Of a DNA stretch of 64,000 bases, positions 55,237-63,257 are shown piece by piece (position 1 is the first letter of the stretch; every line of letters starts with the position of its first letter). Location of the stretch: contig NZ_LMKQ01000001.1 in the NCBI RefSeq assembly GCF_001421565.1, forward strand, positions 183,277 to 247,276. Direction: 5' to 3'. The position numbers and the translations under genes are program-made. The notes under the pieces are model-generated. The model was given only the letters and a program-made list of their open reading frames with translations. It had not been told where the DNA came from and made no database searches. Origin of the DNA: Agromyces sp. Leaf222. Its GTDB lineage: Bacteria; Actinomycetota; Actinomycetes; Actinomycetales; Microbacteriaceae.

Positions 55237-56187
55237 GTGATCGCCGAGCACTCCCGCACGTGGACCCCGCGGCATCCGACCGACCTCTCGCAGACCATCG
55301 GTCCGGTGCGGCGCGGGCCGGGCGACCCCACGTTCCTGCGCGCGGTCGACGGGTCGTTCTGGCGCACCACGCGCTCCGCCTCGGGCCCGGCCACGGTGCG
55401 CTACGCGCAGCCCGCCGCCGACGTGCTCCGCGTCGACGCATGGGGTCCGGGTGCGGCCGAGGCGGTCGCCGAGGCGGCGGTCGTGCTCGGCGAGGGCGAC
55501 GACCCGAGCGGGTTCGATCCCCGCATCGCGCTCATCGACGAGGCGCACCGTCGCAATCCGGGGCTGCGCATGGTGCGCACGGGCCGCGTCTTCGAGGCCC
55601 TCGTGCCCGCGATCCTCGAGCAGAAGGTCATCACGCTGCAGGCGCATGATTCGTGGCGGTTCCTCGTGCACCGGTTCGGCGAAGACGCGCCGGTGCCGCC
55701 GCCGGGCGCGGCCGGTTCGGCCGGCGGGGGCACCGGCCGCCGCCTGAAGGTCGCCCCGACGGCGGAGCAGTGGGCACGGGTGCCCTCGTGGGAGTGGCAT
55801 CGCGCCGGCGTCGACCCGCAGCGCTCGCGCACGATCGTGAACGCCGCGCGGTACGCCTCGCGTCTCGAGGAGGCGAGCGGAATGAGCCCGACGGATGCCG
55901 CGGCCCGCCTCATGCTCATGCCCGGCGTCGGCGTGTGGACCGCCGCCGAGGTCGCGCAGCGGGCGTTCGGCGACCCCGACGCCCTCGCCGTTGGCGACTA
56001 CCACCTCTCGAACTACCTCGGCCACGCGCTCTGGGGCCGCGACATGACCGACGACGAGATGGTCGAGGCGATGGCTCCGTGGGCCGGGCACCGCCAGCGC
56101 GTGGTGCGACTGCTCGGCGCCTCCGGGGTGCGCGGGCGCCCGCGCCGCGGTCCGCGCATGCCCTTCGTCGATCACCGCGCGATCTGA
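55237..56187 (+). CDS. DNA-3-methyladenine glycosylase II-like (HhH-GPD, AlkA family)
   Basis: 316 residues from GTG 55237. VPAILEQKVITLQAHDSW, then the helix-hairpin-helix LMLMPGVGVWTAAEVAQRAFGD and the catalytic Asp in AVGDYHLSNYLGHAL. Removes alkylated bases. No iron-sulfur cluster. Confidence 0.9.
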   Translation: MIAEHSRTWTPRHPTDLSQTIGPVRRGPGDPTFLRAVDGSFWRTTRSASGPATVRYAQPAADVLRVDAWGPGAAEAVAEAAVVLGEGDDPSGFDPRIALIDEAHRRNPGLRMVRTGRVFEALVPAILEQKVITLQAHDSWRFLVHRFGEDAPVPPPGAAGSAGGGTGRRLKVAPTAEQWARVPSWEWHRAGVDPQRSRTIVNAARYASRLEEASGMSPTDAAARLMLMPGVGVWTAAEVAQRAFGDPDALAVGDYHLSNYLGHALWGRDMTDDEMVEAMAPWAGHRQRVVRLLGASGVRGRPRRGPRMPFVDHRAI

Positions 56188-56280
56188 CGGCGGGCGACGG
56201 GTGGGCGGCCCGGGATACGCTGGGCGTCGCCGCGGCGGTGCGCCGCGGCATCCGCCCGAAGCCCGTCCGAAAGGATGCCG

Positions 56281-57312
56281 ATGCCCCGGTTCGACCTGTC
56301 GCCCGCCGACCTGCGCGCCTACCGCCCCGAGGTCGCCGAGCCGCTCGACTTCGACGAGTTCTGGCGCGCGACGCTCGCCGAGTCCCGGGCGCTCGCCGAG
56401 GCCCCGAGGCTGACCCGCGTCGACGCCGGGCTGGCCACGGTCGAGGTGTACGACGTCGAGTTCAGCGGGTTCGGCGGCGACCCGGTCGGCGGCTGGTTCA
56501 TCGTGCCGGCGGGGGCCGCGGCATCCGCCCCTCTGCCGACGGTCGTCGAGTTCAACGGATACGGCGGCGGCCGCGGCCTGCCGCACGAGCGCCTCGCGTG
56601 GGCGAGCGCCGGGTACGCCCACTTCTTCATGGACACCCGGGGCCAGGGCAGCGCGTGGGGCACGGGCGGCACGACGCCCGATCCGCACGGCACGGGTCCG
56701 TCGGCGCCGGGGTTCATGACCCGCGGCATCCTCGACCCGGCGACCTACTACTACCGGCGCGTCTTCACCGATGCGGTGCTCGCGATCGACGCCGTGCGCT
56801 CGTTCGCGCAGGTCGACGCCGACCGGGTGAGCGTGTGCGGCGGCAGCCAGGGCGGCGGCATCGCGATCGCGGCTGCCGGCCTCGCCGACGGGCTCGTGGG
56901 TGCGATGCCCGACGTGCCGTTCCTCTGCCACTTCGAGCGGGCGGTCGGCCTCACCGAACGTGATCCGTACCAGGAGATCGTGCGCTACCTCGCGGTGCAT
57001 CGGGATGCCGCGGCGACCGTCTTCGAGACCCTCTCGTACTTCGACGGCGTGAACCTCGCCGCCCGGGCGACCGCGCCGGCGCTGTTCTCGGTGGCCATGA
57101 TGGACCCGGTGTGCCCGCCGTCGACGGTGTTCGCCGCCCGCAACCGGTGGGGCGCGGGGGCCGTCGGGGGTGCGGGGGCGACGGATGCCGCGGGCGCCGT
57201 CGCGGCGCCGGTCGCCGACATCGTCGAGTACGCGTTCAACGAGCACGAGGGCGGGGCGGGCGCGCACTGGCCGCGGCAGGCGGCCTGGCTCGCCGAGCGG
57301 CTCGGAGGCTAG
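56281..57312 (+). CDS. Acetylxylan esterase / cephalosporin-C deacetylase family (CE7-like)
   Basis: 343 residues from ATG 56281. FDFDEFWRATLAESRAL, MDTRGQGSAWG (RGQ.. motif), nucleophile Ser in SVCGGSQGGGIAIAA, Asp in MMDPVCPPSTVFAARN, and His in NEHEGG. Removes acetyl groups from xylo-oligosaccharides or similar substrates; cytosolic. Its TAG shares CTAG with the convergent HxlR gene. Confidence 0.9.
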   Translation: MPRFDLSPADLRAYRPEVAEPLDFDEFWRATLAESRALAEAPRLTRVDAGLATVEVYDVEFSGFGGDPVGGWFIVPAGAAASAPLPTVVEFNGYGGGRGLPHERLAWASAGYAHFFMDTRGQGSAWGTGGTTPDPHGTGPSAPGFMTRGILDPATYYYRRVFTDAVLAIDAVRSFAQVDADRVSVCGGSQGGGIAIAAAGLADGLVGAMPDVPFLCHFERAVGLTERDPYQEIVRYLAVHRDAAATVFETLSYFDGVNLAARATAPALFSVAMMDPVCPPSTVFAARNRWGAGAVGGAGATDAAGAVAAPVADIVEYAFNEHEGGAGAHWPRQAAWLAERLGG

Positions 57313-57761
57313 CCCGCCTCGCGAGCCGCGTCGCCCGCTGACCTCGCGGCCGAGTGCACGGCATCCCACTCGACGAGGGGCTGAAGCAGCTCGATCAGCT
57401 GCAACCCCGAGGCGCTCGGCGTGTACAGGATCGTCACGGGCGTCGTCGCCTTCACGTGGCGTTCGATCACGCCCTCGGCCTCGAGCTCCTTCAGCCTGGC
57501 CGCGAGCAGCCGGTCGGAGATGCCGTCGACGGTGGCGCGGTACTCGCTGAACCGGCGGGCGCCTCGCACCCCGGCGAGCAGGATCGCCCCGTTCCACTTG
57601 CGGCCGGCGAACTCGACCGAGCGCTGGAACCGGCGGCAGGCCGCCTCGTCGATGTGCCCGAACTGCTCGAGCCGGGCGCGGTGGGCCGCGAGGTCGGCGA
57701 CGAGATCGGCGGCAGGCTCGACGCCGGCAGCGTTCGCCGAGGCATCCGATTCACTAACCAT
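57309..57761 (-). CDS. HxlR-family transcriptional regulator
   Basis: 150 residues with an acidic N-terminal extension (about 1-40), then the winged helix: FAGRKWNGAILLAGVRGARRFSEYRATVDGISDRLLAARLKELEAEGVIER. HxlR regulators often repress a divergent redox enzyme, here the LLM-FAD fusion. A dyad overlaps its start region. Confidence 0.9.
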   Translation of the reverse strand: MVSESDASANAAGVEPAADLVADLAAHRARLEQFGHIDEAACRRFQRSVEFAGRKWNGAILLAGVRGARRFSEYRATVDGISDRLLAARLKELEAEGVIERHVKATTPVTILYTPSASGLQLIELLQPLVEWDAVHSAARSAGDAAREAG

Positions 57762-57763
57762 AA

Positions 57764-57776
57764 GTAAGCAGCTTAC
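57764..57776. promoter_or_regulatory. HxlR operator candidate
   Basis: GTAAG-CAG-CTTAC, with a further TAAG half-site to the left, between HxlR (start 57761) and the divergent oxidoreductase (start 57842). Typical of HxlR binding sites. Confidence 0.6.
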
Positions 57777-57841
57777 CAGCGGTTCGGCATGTGCCGGCCG
57801 AATGCGGAAGAGTCGGTGCAGCGCGACACGACGGGAGCAGC

Positions 57842-60133
57842 ATGCACTACGGACACGACCTGCAGTTCGGAACCTTCATCACCCCGAGGAACGACCCGCC
57901 GCAGGCCGCCGTGCGCCTCGCCGAACTCAGCGAGGCGTCGGGCTACGACCTCGTGACCTTCCAGGATCACCCGTACCAGCCGGCGTTCCACGACACGCAG
58001 ACGCTGCTGACCTGGGTCGCGGCGCGCACCGAGCGCATCCACGTCGCGGCGAACGTCGCGAACGTGCCGCTGCGCCCGCCGGCCGTGCTCGCCCGCGCCG
58101 CCGCGAGTCTCGACCTGCTCTCGGGCGGGCGTTTCGACCTCGCGCTCGGCGCGGGTGGATTCTGGGATCCGATCGCGGCCATGGGCGGCCCGCATCTCAC
58201 GGCGGGCCAGGCCGTGGACGCCCTCTCGGAGGCGATCGACGTGATCCGCGGCACGTGGGACGTCGACGAGCACGCGCGCTTCGTCGTCGACGGCACGTAC
58301 CACCACGTGAACGGCGCGAAGCGCGGCCCGGCGCCGGCGCACAACATCCCGATCTGGATCGGCGCCCTCAAGCCGCGCATGCTGCGCCTCATCGGCCGAA
58401 AGGGCGACGGCTGGCTGCCCTCGCTCGGCTACCTGCAGCCCGGCGACCTCGCCAGGGGCAACCAGACGATCGACGACGCCGCGATCGCCGCGGGCCGCGA
58501 CCCGCGCGAGATCCGACGGCTCGTGAACATCGGCGGCCGGTTCACGACCGGGCGCACCGGCGGCGGGCGCGGCGGGGGCTTCGACGGGCCCGCCGAGCAG
58601 TGGGTCGAGCAGATGCTGCCCCTCGTGCTCGAGGACGGCATCGGCACGTTCATCCTCGCGAGCGACGACCCCGGCACGATCGTGCACTTCGCAGAGGAGG
58701 TCGCGCCGGCCCTGCGCGCGGCGGTCGCGGCCGAGCTCGCGAGCGGCGTCGTTTCAGGGGCGGATGTCGCGGCCGGCGCGCCGGTGCGCAGCTCGACCGT
58801 GCGCGCCAAGCGCCGCGACGGCATCGACTACGAGGCCGTGCCCGCGTCGCTCGCGGCGCACGCCATCGAGCCGGGAGACGCGGGCTACTCGCGCGTGAAG
58901 TCGACGTACATGCGCGGCGGTTCGCCGGGCATCGTGCTGCAGGCGGGCGACCCCGCCGAGGTCGCCGACGCGCTCGCGTTCGCGCGCCGTCACCCCGGCG
59001 TGCCGTTCGGCGTGCGCAGCGGCGGCCACGGCATCAGCGGTCGCTCGACGAACGACGGCGGCATCGTGCTCGACCTCTCGCGCCTGAACTCGATGCGCGT
59101 GCTCGACGCCGAGCGCCGGCTCGTGCGCGTCGAGGCGGGTGCCCGCTGGATGGACGTCGCCGCGTTCCTCGCCCCGCACGGCTGGGCGCTGAGCTCGGGT
59201 GACTACGGGGGAGTGGGCGTCGGCGGCCTCGCGACCGCCGGTGGCATCGGCTGGCTCGTGCGCGAGCACGGCCTGACGATCGACCACGTGCGGGCCGTCG
59301 AGCTGGTGCTCGCCGACGGCAGCATCGTTCGGGCGGATGCCGCGGAGCATCCGGATCTCTTCTGGGCCGCTCGCGGCGCCGGCGCCAACATCGGCGTCGC
59401 GACCGCCTTCGAGTTCGAGGTCGACGAGGTCGGCGAGGTCGGGTTCGCGCAGCTCGCGTTCGACGCGAGCGACACGGCCGGGTTCCTGCAGGCGTGGGGC
59501 GACTGGGTGGTCGATTCGCCGCGCGACCTCACGAGCTTCCTGCTCATGGGCGGGGCCAGGCCAGGCCAGCCGCCGGTGGCGCAGGTGATGGCGGTGATCG
59601 ACTCGAGCGACCCCGACACGATCCTCGCCCGCCTGCAGCCGCTCGCCGAGGTCGCCCCACTCGTCGGCCAGGAGGTCCGCCTCACGACCTACGAGGCCGT
59701 CATCTCGAACGCGGCCGACACGGCTCACGCCGGCCAGGGCGAACCCATGGCCAGGTCGGGGCTCGTCGGGCGCATCACGCCGGAGTTCGCGCGCGACGCC
59801 GCTCGGTTCCTCGAGAGCGGCGCCACGCCGTTCTTCCAGATCCGCGCGGCCGGCGGTGCCGTGCACGACGTGCCGGCGGATGCCACGGCCTACGGCCACC
59901 GCGCGGCGGAGTTCTCGGTCTCGGCCATCGGCTCGTCGCGCCACCATACGAACGAGCGCTGGAACGAGCTCATGGCCCCGCACATGTCGGGCGCCTACCT
60001 GAGCTTCGAGACCGAGGTCGGTCCGGAGCACGTCGCGGCGGCCTACCCGCCCGCCACGCTCGAGCGCCTGCGCGAGATCAAGCGGCGGGTCGACCCCGAC
60101 AACCTCTTCCGCGACAACGCCAACATCGCGTAG
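57842..60133 (+). CDS. Fusion of LLM flavin oxidoreductase and FAD-binding (PCMH/BBE) oxidase
   Basis: 763 residues from ATG 57842. Residues 1-310 form an LLM-class (luciferase-like, FMN or F420) barrel: LQFGTFITPRNDPPQ, GRFDLALGAGGFWDP, IPIWIGALKPRMLRLIGRKGDGW. A short linker (about 310-350) leads to a berberine-bridge-type FAD enzyme (about 350-763): VPFGVRSGGHGISGRS with the FAD-linking His, GVGVGGLATAGGIGWLVREHGL without the second Cys link, and C-terminal RVDPDNLFRDNANI. Two flavin centres in one chain suggest sequential oxidation or reduction of one compound. Probably HxlR-controlled. Confidence 0.88.
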   Translation: MHYGHDLQFGTFITPRNDPPQAAVRLAELSEASGYDLVTFQDHPYQPAFHDTQTLLTWVAARTERIHVAANVANVPLRPPAVLARAAASLDLLSGGRFDLALGAGGFWDPIAAMGGPHLTAGQAVDALSEAIDVIRGTWDVDEHARFVVDGTYHHVNGAKRGPAPAHNIPIWIGALKPRMLRLIGRKGDGWLPSLGYLQPGDLARGNQTIDDAAIAAGRDPREIRRLVNIGGRFTTGRTGGGRGGGFDGPAEQWVEQMLPLVLEDGIGTFILASDDPGTIVHFAEEVAPALRAAVAAELASGVVSGADVAAGAPVRSSTVRAKRRDGIDYEAVPASLAAHAIEPGDAGYSRVKSTYMRGGSPGIVLQAGDPAEVADALAFARRHPGVPFGVRSGGHGISGRSTNDGGIVLDLSRLNSMRVLDAERRLVRVEAGARWMDVAAFLAPHGWALSSGDYGGVGVGGLATAGGIGWLVREHGLTIDHVRAVELVLADGSIVRADAAEHPDLFWAARGAGANIGVATAFEFEVDEVGEVGFAQLAFDASDTAGFLQAWGDWVVDSPRDLTSFLLMGGARPGQPPVAQVMAVIDSSDPDTILARLQPLAEVAPLVGQEVRLTTYEAVISNAADTAHAGQGEPMARSGLVGRITPEFARDAARFLESGATPFFQIRAAGGAVHDVPADATAYGHRAAEFSVSAIGSSRHHTNERWNELMAPHMSGAYLSFETEVGPEHVAAAYPPATLERLREIKRRVDPDNLFRDNANIA

Positions 60134-60169
60134 GCGCCGCGCCGCGGCATCCGCTCGGCGTACTCGACC

Positions 60170-60230
60170 TTTTCAGGACCACAGCGGTCATGGACGCATA
60201 TTGCAGCCATGACCGCTGTGGTCCTGAAAA
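60170..60230. repeat. Perfect 24-bp inverted repeat with 13-bp loop
   Basis: Left arm 60170-60193 starts TTTTCAGGACCACAGCGG; the right arm 60207-60230 is its exact complement and ends CTGAAAA. The T-run is 5' and the A-run 3' on either strand, so it is not a standard intrinsic terminator. Confidence 0.85.
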
Positions 60231-60344
60231 CGTGGGAGGTGGGAGATGAAAGGCGGGAGGCGGGCGCGGATGCCCGTGGGATCGAACTTCCGATCGACGC
60301 CGCGCGCGGGGGCCTCGGCATAGGCTCGAGTCGAAGGGGGACCG

Positions 60345-60833
60345 ATGGATCTCGAGCCGTTGCTGCTGAAGGTCGACCGCATCGCCGGCGGGCGCGACGC
60401 GGGCGTGAAGGCCGACCCCGAACTCGTCGCGCACCCGCGCACCCGGCGGGCGTTCACCTGGATCACCTGGCTGCTCGCCGTGGAGGTCCTCATCGGGCTG
60501 GCCGCGCTCGTCGTCGCCGTGGTGCTGTTCACGCGAGGGGTCACGTTCGCGTTCCCGGTGTGGATGCGCATCTTCATCGTGCTCGCCATGACCGTCACGC
60601 TGTTCTACTTCGCCTGGCGTGCGCAGCGCGGCTACCGCTGGGCGTACTCGCGGCTGCGGCTGTTCAGCAAGATCTTCCCGGTGGTCACGCTCGTGATGGC
60701 GGCGATCCCGGGGCTGTTCCCGTTCTGGATGGTCACCGAGCAGATCGTGTTCAGCCTGATCCTCATCGGCATCGCCGACTTCCTCGACAGCGACCACATG
60801 CGCACGGTGTTCCGCAAGCCCGACGCAGCCTGA
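60345..60833 (+). CDS. Hypothetical four-helix membrane protein
   Basis: 162 residues, MDLEPLLLKVDRIAGGRDAG, then membrane segments at about 35-62, 70-92, 104-125 and 127-147. Charged loops RAQRGYRWAYSRLRLF. No family recognised; integral membrane protein of unknown function. Confidence 0.75.
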   Translation: MDLEPLLLKVDRIAGGRDAGVKADPELVAHPRTRRAFTWITWLLAVEVLIGLAALVVAVVLFTRGVTFAFPVWMRIFIVLAMTVTLFYFAWRAQRGYRWAYSRLRLFSKIFPVVTLVMAAIPGLFPFWMVTEQIVFSLILIGIADFLDSDHMRTVFRKPDAA

Positions 60834-60902
60834 CCACCCTGACCTGCGACGTCGGGACATCGCCCGCCCGCATCGGCGGCGACATCGCCTCGGCGCCGCG
60901 GC

Positions 60903-60930
60903 GCGGCATCCGATCGGTTCCGGATGCCGC
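60903..60930. terminator. Hairpin from inverted GCGGCATCCG words
   Basis: GCGGCATCCG (60903-60912) and CGGATGCCGC (60921-60930), eight-base loop, between convergent genes. Confidence 0.6.
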
Positions 60931-60945
60931 GGCCGCAGTCGCGGG

Positions 60946-61413
60946 TCAGTCGTCGAAGCGCGCGCCGGCCGGGTCGGAGTCGAGCAGCATGAAGATCAGC
61001 ACGATGATGCTGCCCACGAGCGGGATGAACGACAGGAAGAAGAAGCCGCCCGAGCGGCTCGTGTCGTGGAGCCGGCGCCAGATGAGCGCGAGGCTGGGGA
61101 TGAGCACGGCGAGGTACCAGAGGGCGTAGATCGCGATGCCGAGGCCGAAGAGCGGCCCGGGCTGCGAGGTGCCGGTCGTCGCGTCGATCGTCGCGCCCGA
61201 GAATGCGAGCACCATGAGCAGGCCGGAGAGCACCGACGTGACGATGACGTTCGCGAGGGTCCACCACCAGTACTCGCTGCGGCTCGCCCGGCCCGAGAAG
61301 GTCGCGTACTTCGTGAAGAATCGCTTGATCGCCTGGCCGAGGGACGCGCCGTAGAGGGGCTGCGACAGGGGCGGTTCGGCTGAGGCGGGCTGCTGGGCAG
61401 GGGCGTACGTCAT
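60946..61413 (-). CDS. DUF805 membrane protein
   Basis: 155 residues. FTKYATFSGRASRSEYWWWTLAN is the DUF805 signature, followed by membrane helices and the diagnostic LALIWRRLHDTSRSGGFFFLSFIPLVG. Inner membrane, function unknown. Confidence 0.92.
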   Translation of the reverse strand: MTYAPAQQPASAEPPLSQPLYGASLGQAIKRFFTKYATFSGRASRSEYWWWTLANVIVTSVLSGLLMVLAFSGATIDATTGTSQPGPLFGLGIAIYALWYLAVLIPSLALIWRRLHDTSRSGGFFFLSFIPLVGSIIVLIFMLLDSDPAGARFDD

Positions 61414-61541
61414 GGGTCCTCCGGGGTGGTTGGCACGACGCTGGCAGGAGCGCCGGTCGCCGGATCATCATGGCGTACCGGCGCCAGCACGGGAAGGGGG
61501 AGTTCTGCCCGCCCTCGGCCGGCGTACCGTGTCCGCCCGGC

Positions 61542-62981
61542 TCACTCCATGGTGTCGAGGATCGCCGTGAGCTGCTCGAAGGTGGTCAGCGGGTTCACGA
61601 TCGCGAAGCGGGTGTTCGGGCGGCCGAGGTGCGAGCTCGGGGTGACGAAGGCGAGCTGGTCGTCGAGGAGCTTCGTCGACCAGGCGGCGTACTGCTCGCG
61701 GGTCCAGCCGTCACGCTCGAAGACCACGACCGAGAGCTGCGGGTCGCGCACGAGCGTGAATCCGTCGCGACGCCGGATCTCATCGGCGATGTCCTGCGCC
61801 AGTTGCAGCGACGAGCCGATGGCCTCGCGGTAGGCCGCCCCTCCGTACGTCGCGAGCGAGAACCACATCGGCAGGCCACGCGGGCGCCGGGTGAGGTGGA
61901 TCGCGTAGTCCGACGGGCTCCACTCGGTCGTCTCGGTGAGGGTGTCGAGGTACTCGGCGTGCTGCGTGTGCGCCGCGCGGCCGCGGTTCGGGTCGCGGTA
62001 GATGAGCGCGCAGGCGTCGAACGGCGCGAACAGCCACTTGTGCGGGTCGACGATGACCGAGTCGGCCCGCTCGACGCCGGCGAACCGCGGGCGCGCGAGC
62101 GGCGAGAGCATGGCCGCGAGCCCGTAGGCGCCGTCGATGTGCAGCCAGAAGTCGTACTCGTCCTTGAGGGCCGCGATGGAGGCGACGTCGTCGACGATGC
62201 CGAAGTTCGTCGATCCGCCGGTGGCGACCACGGCGAAGACGGATGCCCCGTGCTCCTCGAGCGCCTCGCGCACCGCGTCGCCGCGCAGCTGCCCGTCGGG
62301 CCCGGGGGAGACCTTCACGATGTCGACGTCCATGACGCGAGCGGCCGACGCGATCGAGGAGTGCGCCTCGGCGCTGCAGACGACCTTCCAGCGGGGGGCG
62401 GATGCCGCGGGCTCGCCGCCTTCGACCGACGCGACCGACGCCTCGGCGAGCCGAGCACGGGCGGCCTCTCGCGCGGCGACGAGCGCCGACAGGTTGCCGA
62501 GCGTGCCGCCCTGCACGAACACGCCGCCCGCACCGGCCGGAAGCCCGAACTCGTTCGAGAGCCAGCGCAGCACCTCGTTCTCGGCGTGCACGGCGCCGGA
62601 GCCCTCGAGCCAGGAGCCACCGTAGATCGCGGACGCCGAGACGACGAGGTCGAAGGCCGACGCCGCGTTCGTCGGGGCGATCGGGATGAACGAGAGGTAC
62701 TGCGGGTGGTCGGTCGTGATGCAGGCGGGCGCGAGCACGTGCTCGAAGATCGCGAGGGCACGGCGGGCGCCGATGCCCTGCTCGTCGATCGTGCGCCCGG
62801 CGAGGCGGTTGAGCTCGGCGGGGGAGAAGGGCTTGTCGAGCGGGGTGTCCTCGGAGAGCATGCGGCGGCGCGAGTAGTCGAGCACGAGGTCGACGATGGC
62901 CTCGGCCTCGGCGGTGTTGGCGTGCATGCGGGTGGGGTCGGCCGGTGCCGAACCGGGGGCGATGCGGTGGTCGGTGTTCAT
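61542..62981 (-). CDS. PLP-dependent group II (aromatic amino acid-type) decarboxylase
   Basis: 479 residues from ATG 62981 with AAGGGA upstream. FVQGGTLGNLSALVAARE, FWLHIDGAYGLAAM and VIVDPHKWLFAPFD with Schiff-base Lys315. The C-terminal domain is normal. Decarboxylates an aromatic or similar amino acid. It differs in motif details from desA and is not in a siderophore context. Confidence 0.88.
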   Translation of the reverse strand: MNTDHRIAPGSAPADPTRMHANTAEAEAIVDLVLDYSRRRMLSEDTPLDKPFSPAELNRLAGRTIDEQGIGARRALAIFEHVLAPACITTDHPQYLSFIPIAPTNAASAFDLVVSASAIYGGSWLEGSGAVHAENEVLRWLSNEFGLPAGAGGVFVQGGTLGNLSALVAAREAARARLAEASVASVEGGEPAASAPRWKVVCSAEAHSSIASAARVMDVDIVKVSPGPDGQLRGDAVREALEEHGASVFAVVATGGSTNFGIVDDVASIAALKDEYDFWLHIDGAYGLAAMLSPLARPRFAGVERADSVIVDPHKWLFAPFDACALIYRDPNRGRAAHTQHAEYLDTLTETTEWSPSDYAIHLTRRPRGLPMWFSLATYGGAAYREAIGSSLQLAQDIADEIRRRDGFTLVRDPQLSVVVFERDGWTREQYAAWSTKLLDDQLAFVTPSSHLGRPNTRFAIVNPLTTFEQLTAILDTME

Positions 62982-63077
62982 GGAGCGTCCCTTCGAGTCG
63001 CGCGGGTTCGGCGAGCTAGGAGCAGCGTCGCACACGAGCATGCCCTGGTGCAAAAACGCGCGCGAGAACGGAATCAG

Positions 63078-63124
63078 GCGCACTATTCATGTGTTGCAGG
63101 TCGATCGATCGAACGATAGTGCGC
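63078..63124. promoter_or_regulatory. Spaced inverted repeat in divergent region
   Basis: GCGCACTAT (63078-63086) and ATAGTGCGC (63116-63124), perfect 9-bp arms 29 bases apart, enclosing CGATCGATCG. Upstream of both the decarboxylase and the PLD gene; a possible regulator site. Confidence 0.4.
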
Positions 63125-63257
63125 GTCGCGGTGCAGTCTTGCGCACGCCTTCTCGGCCCGCGGTGCCCGCGACGGCATCCGTGGCATCCCTGATCCGGAG
63201 GGTGCATGATGAGCGTAGAACTCGACATGAGAGAACCTCAAGGAGAGGACGTGCGCC

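Noticed and set aside
61470..63119. 549-codon plus-strand frame opposite the decarboxylase
   Set aside because: No protein-like motifs; the minus strand has the PLP Lys motif and other decarboxylase signatures.
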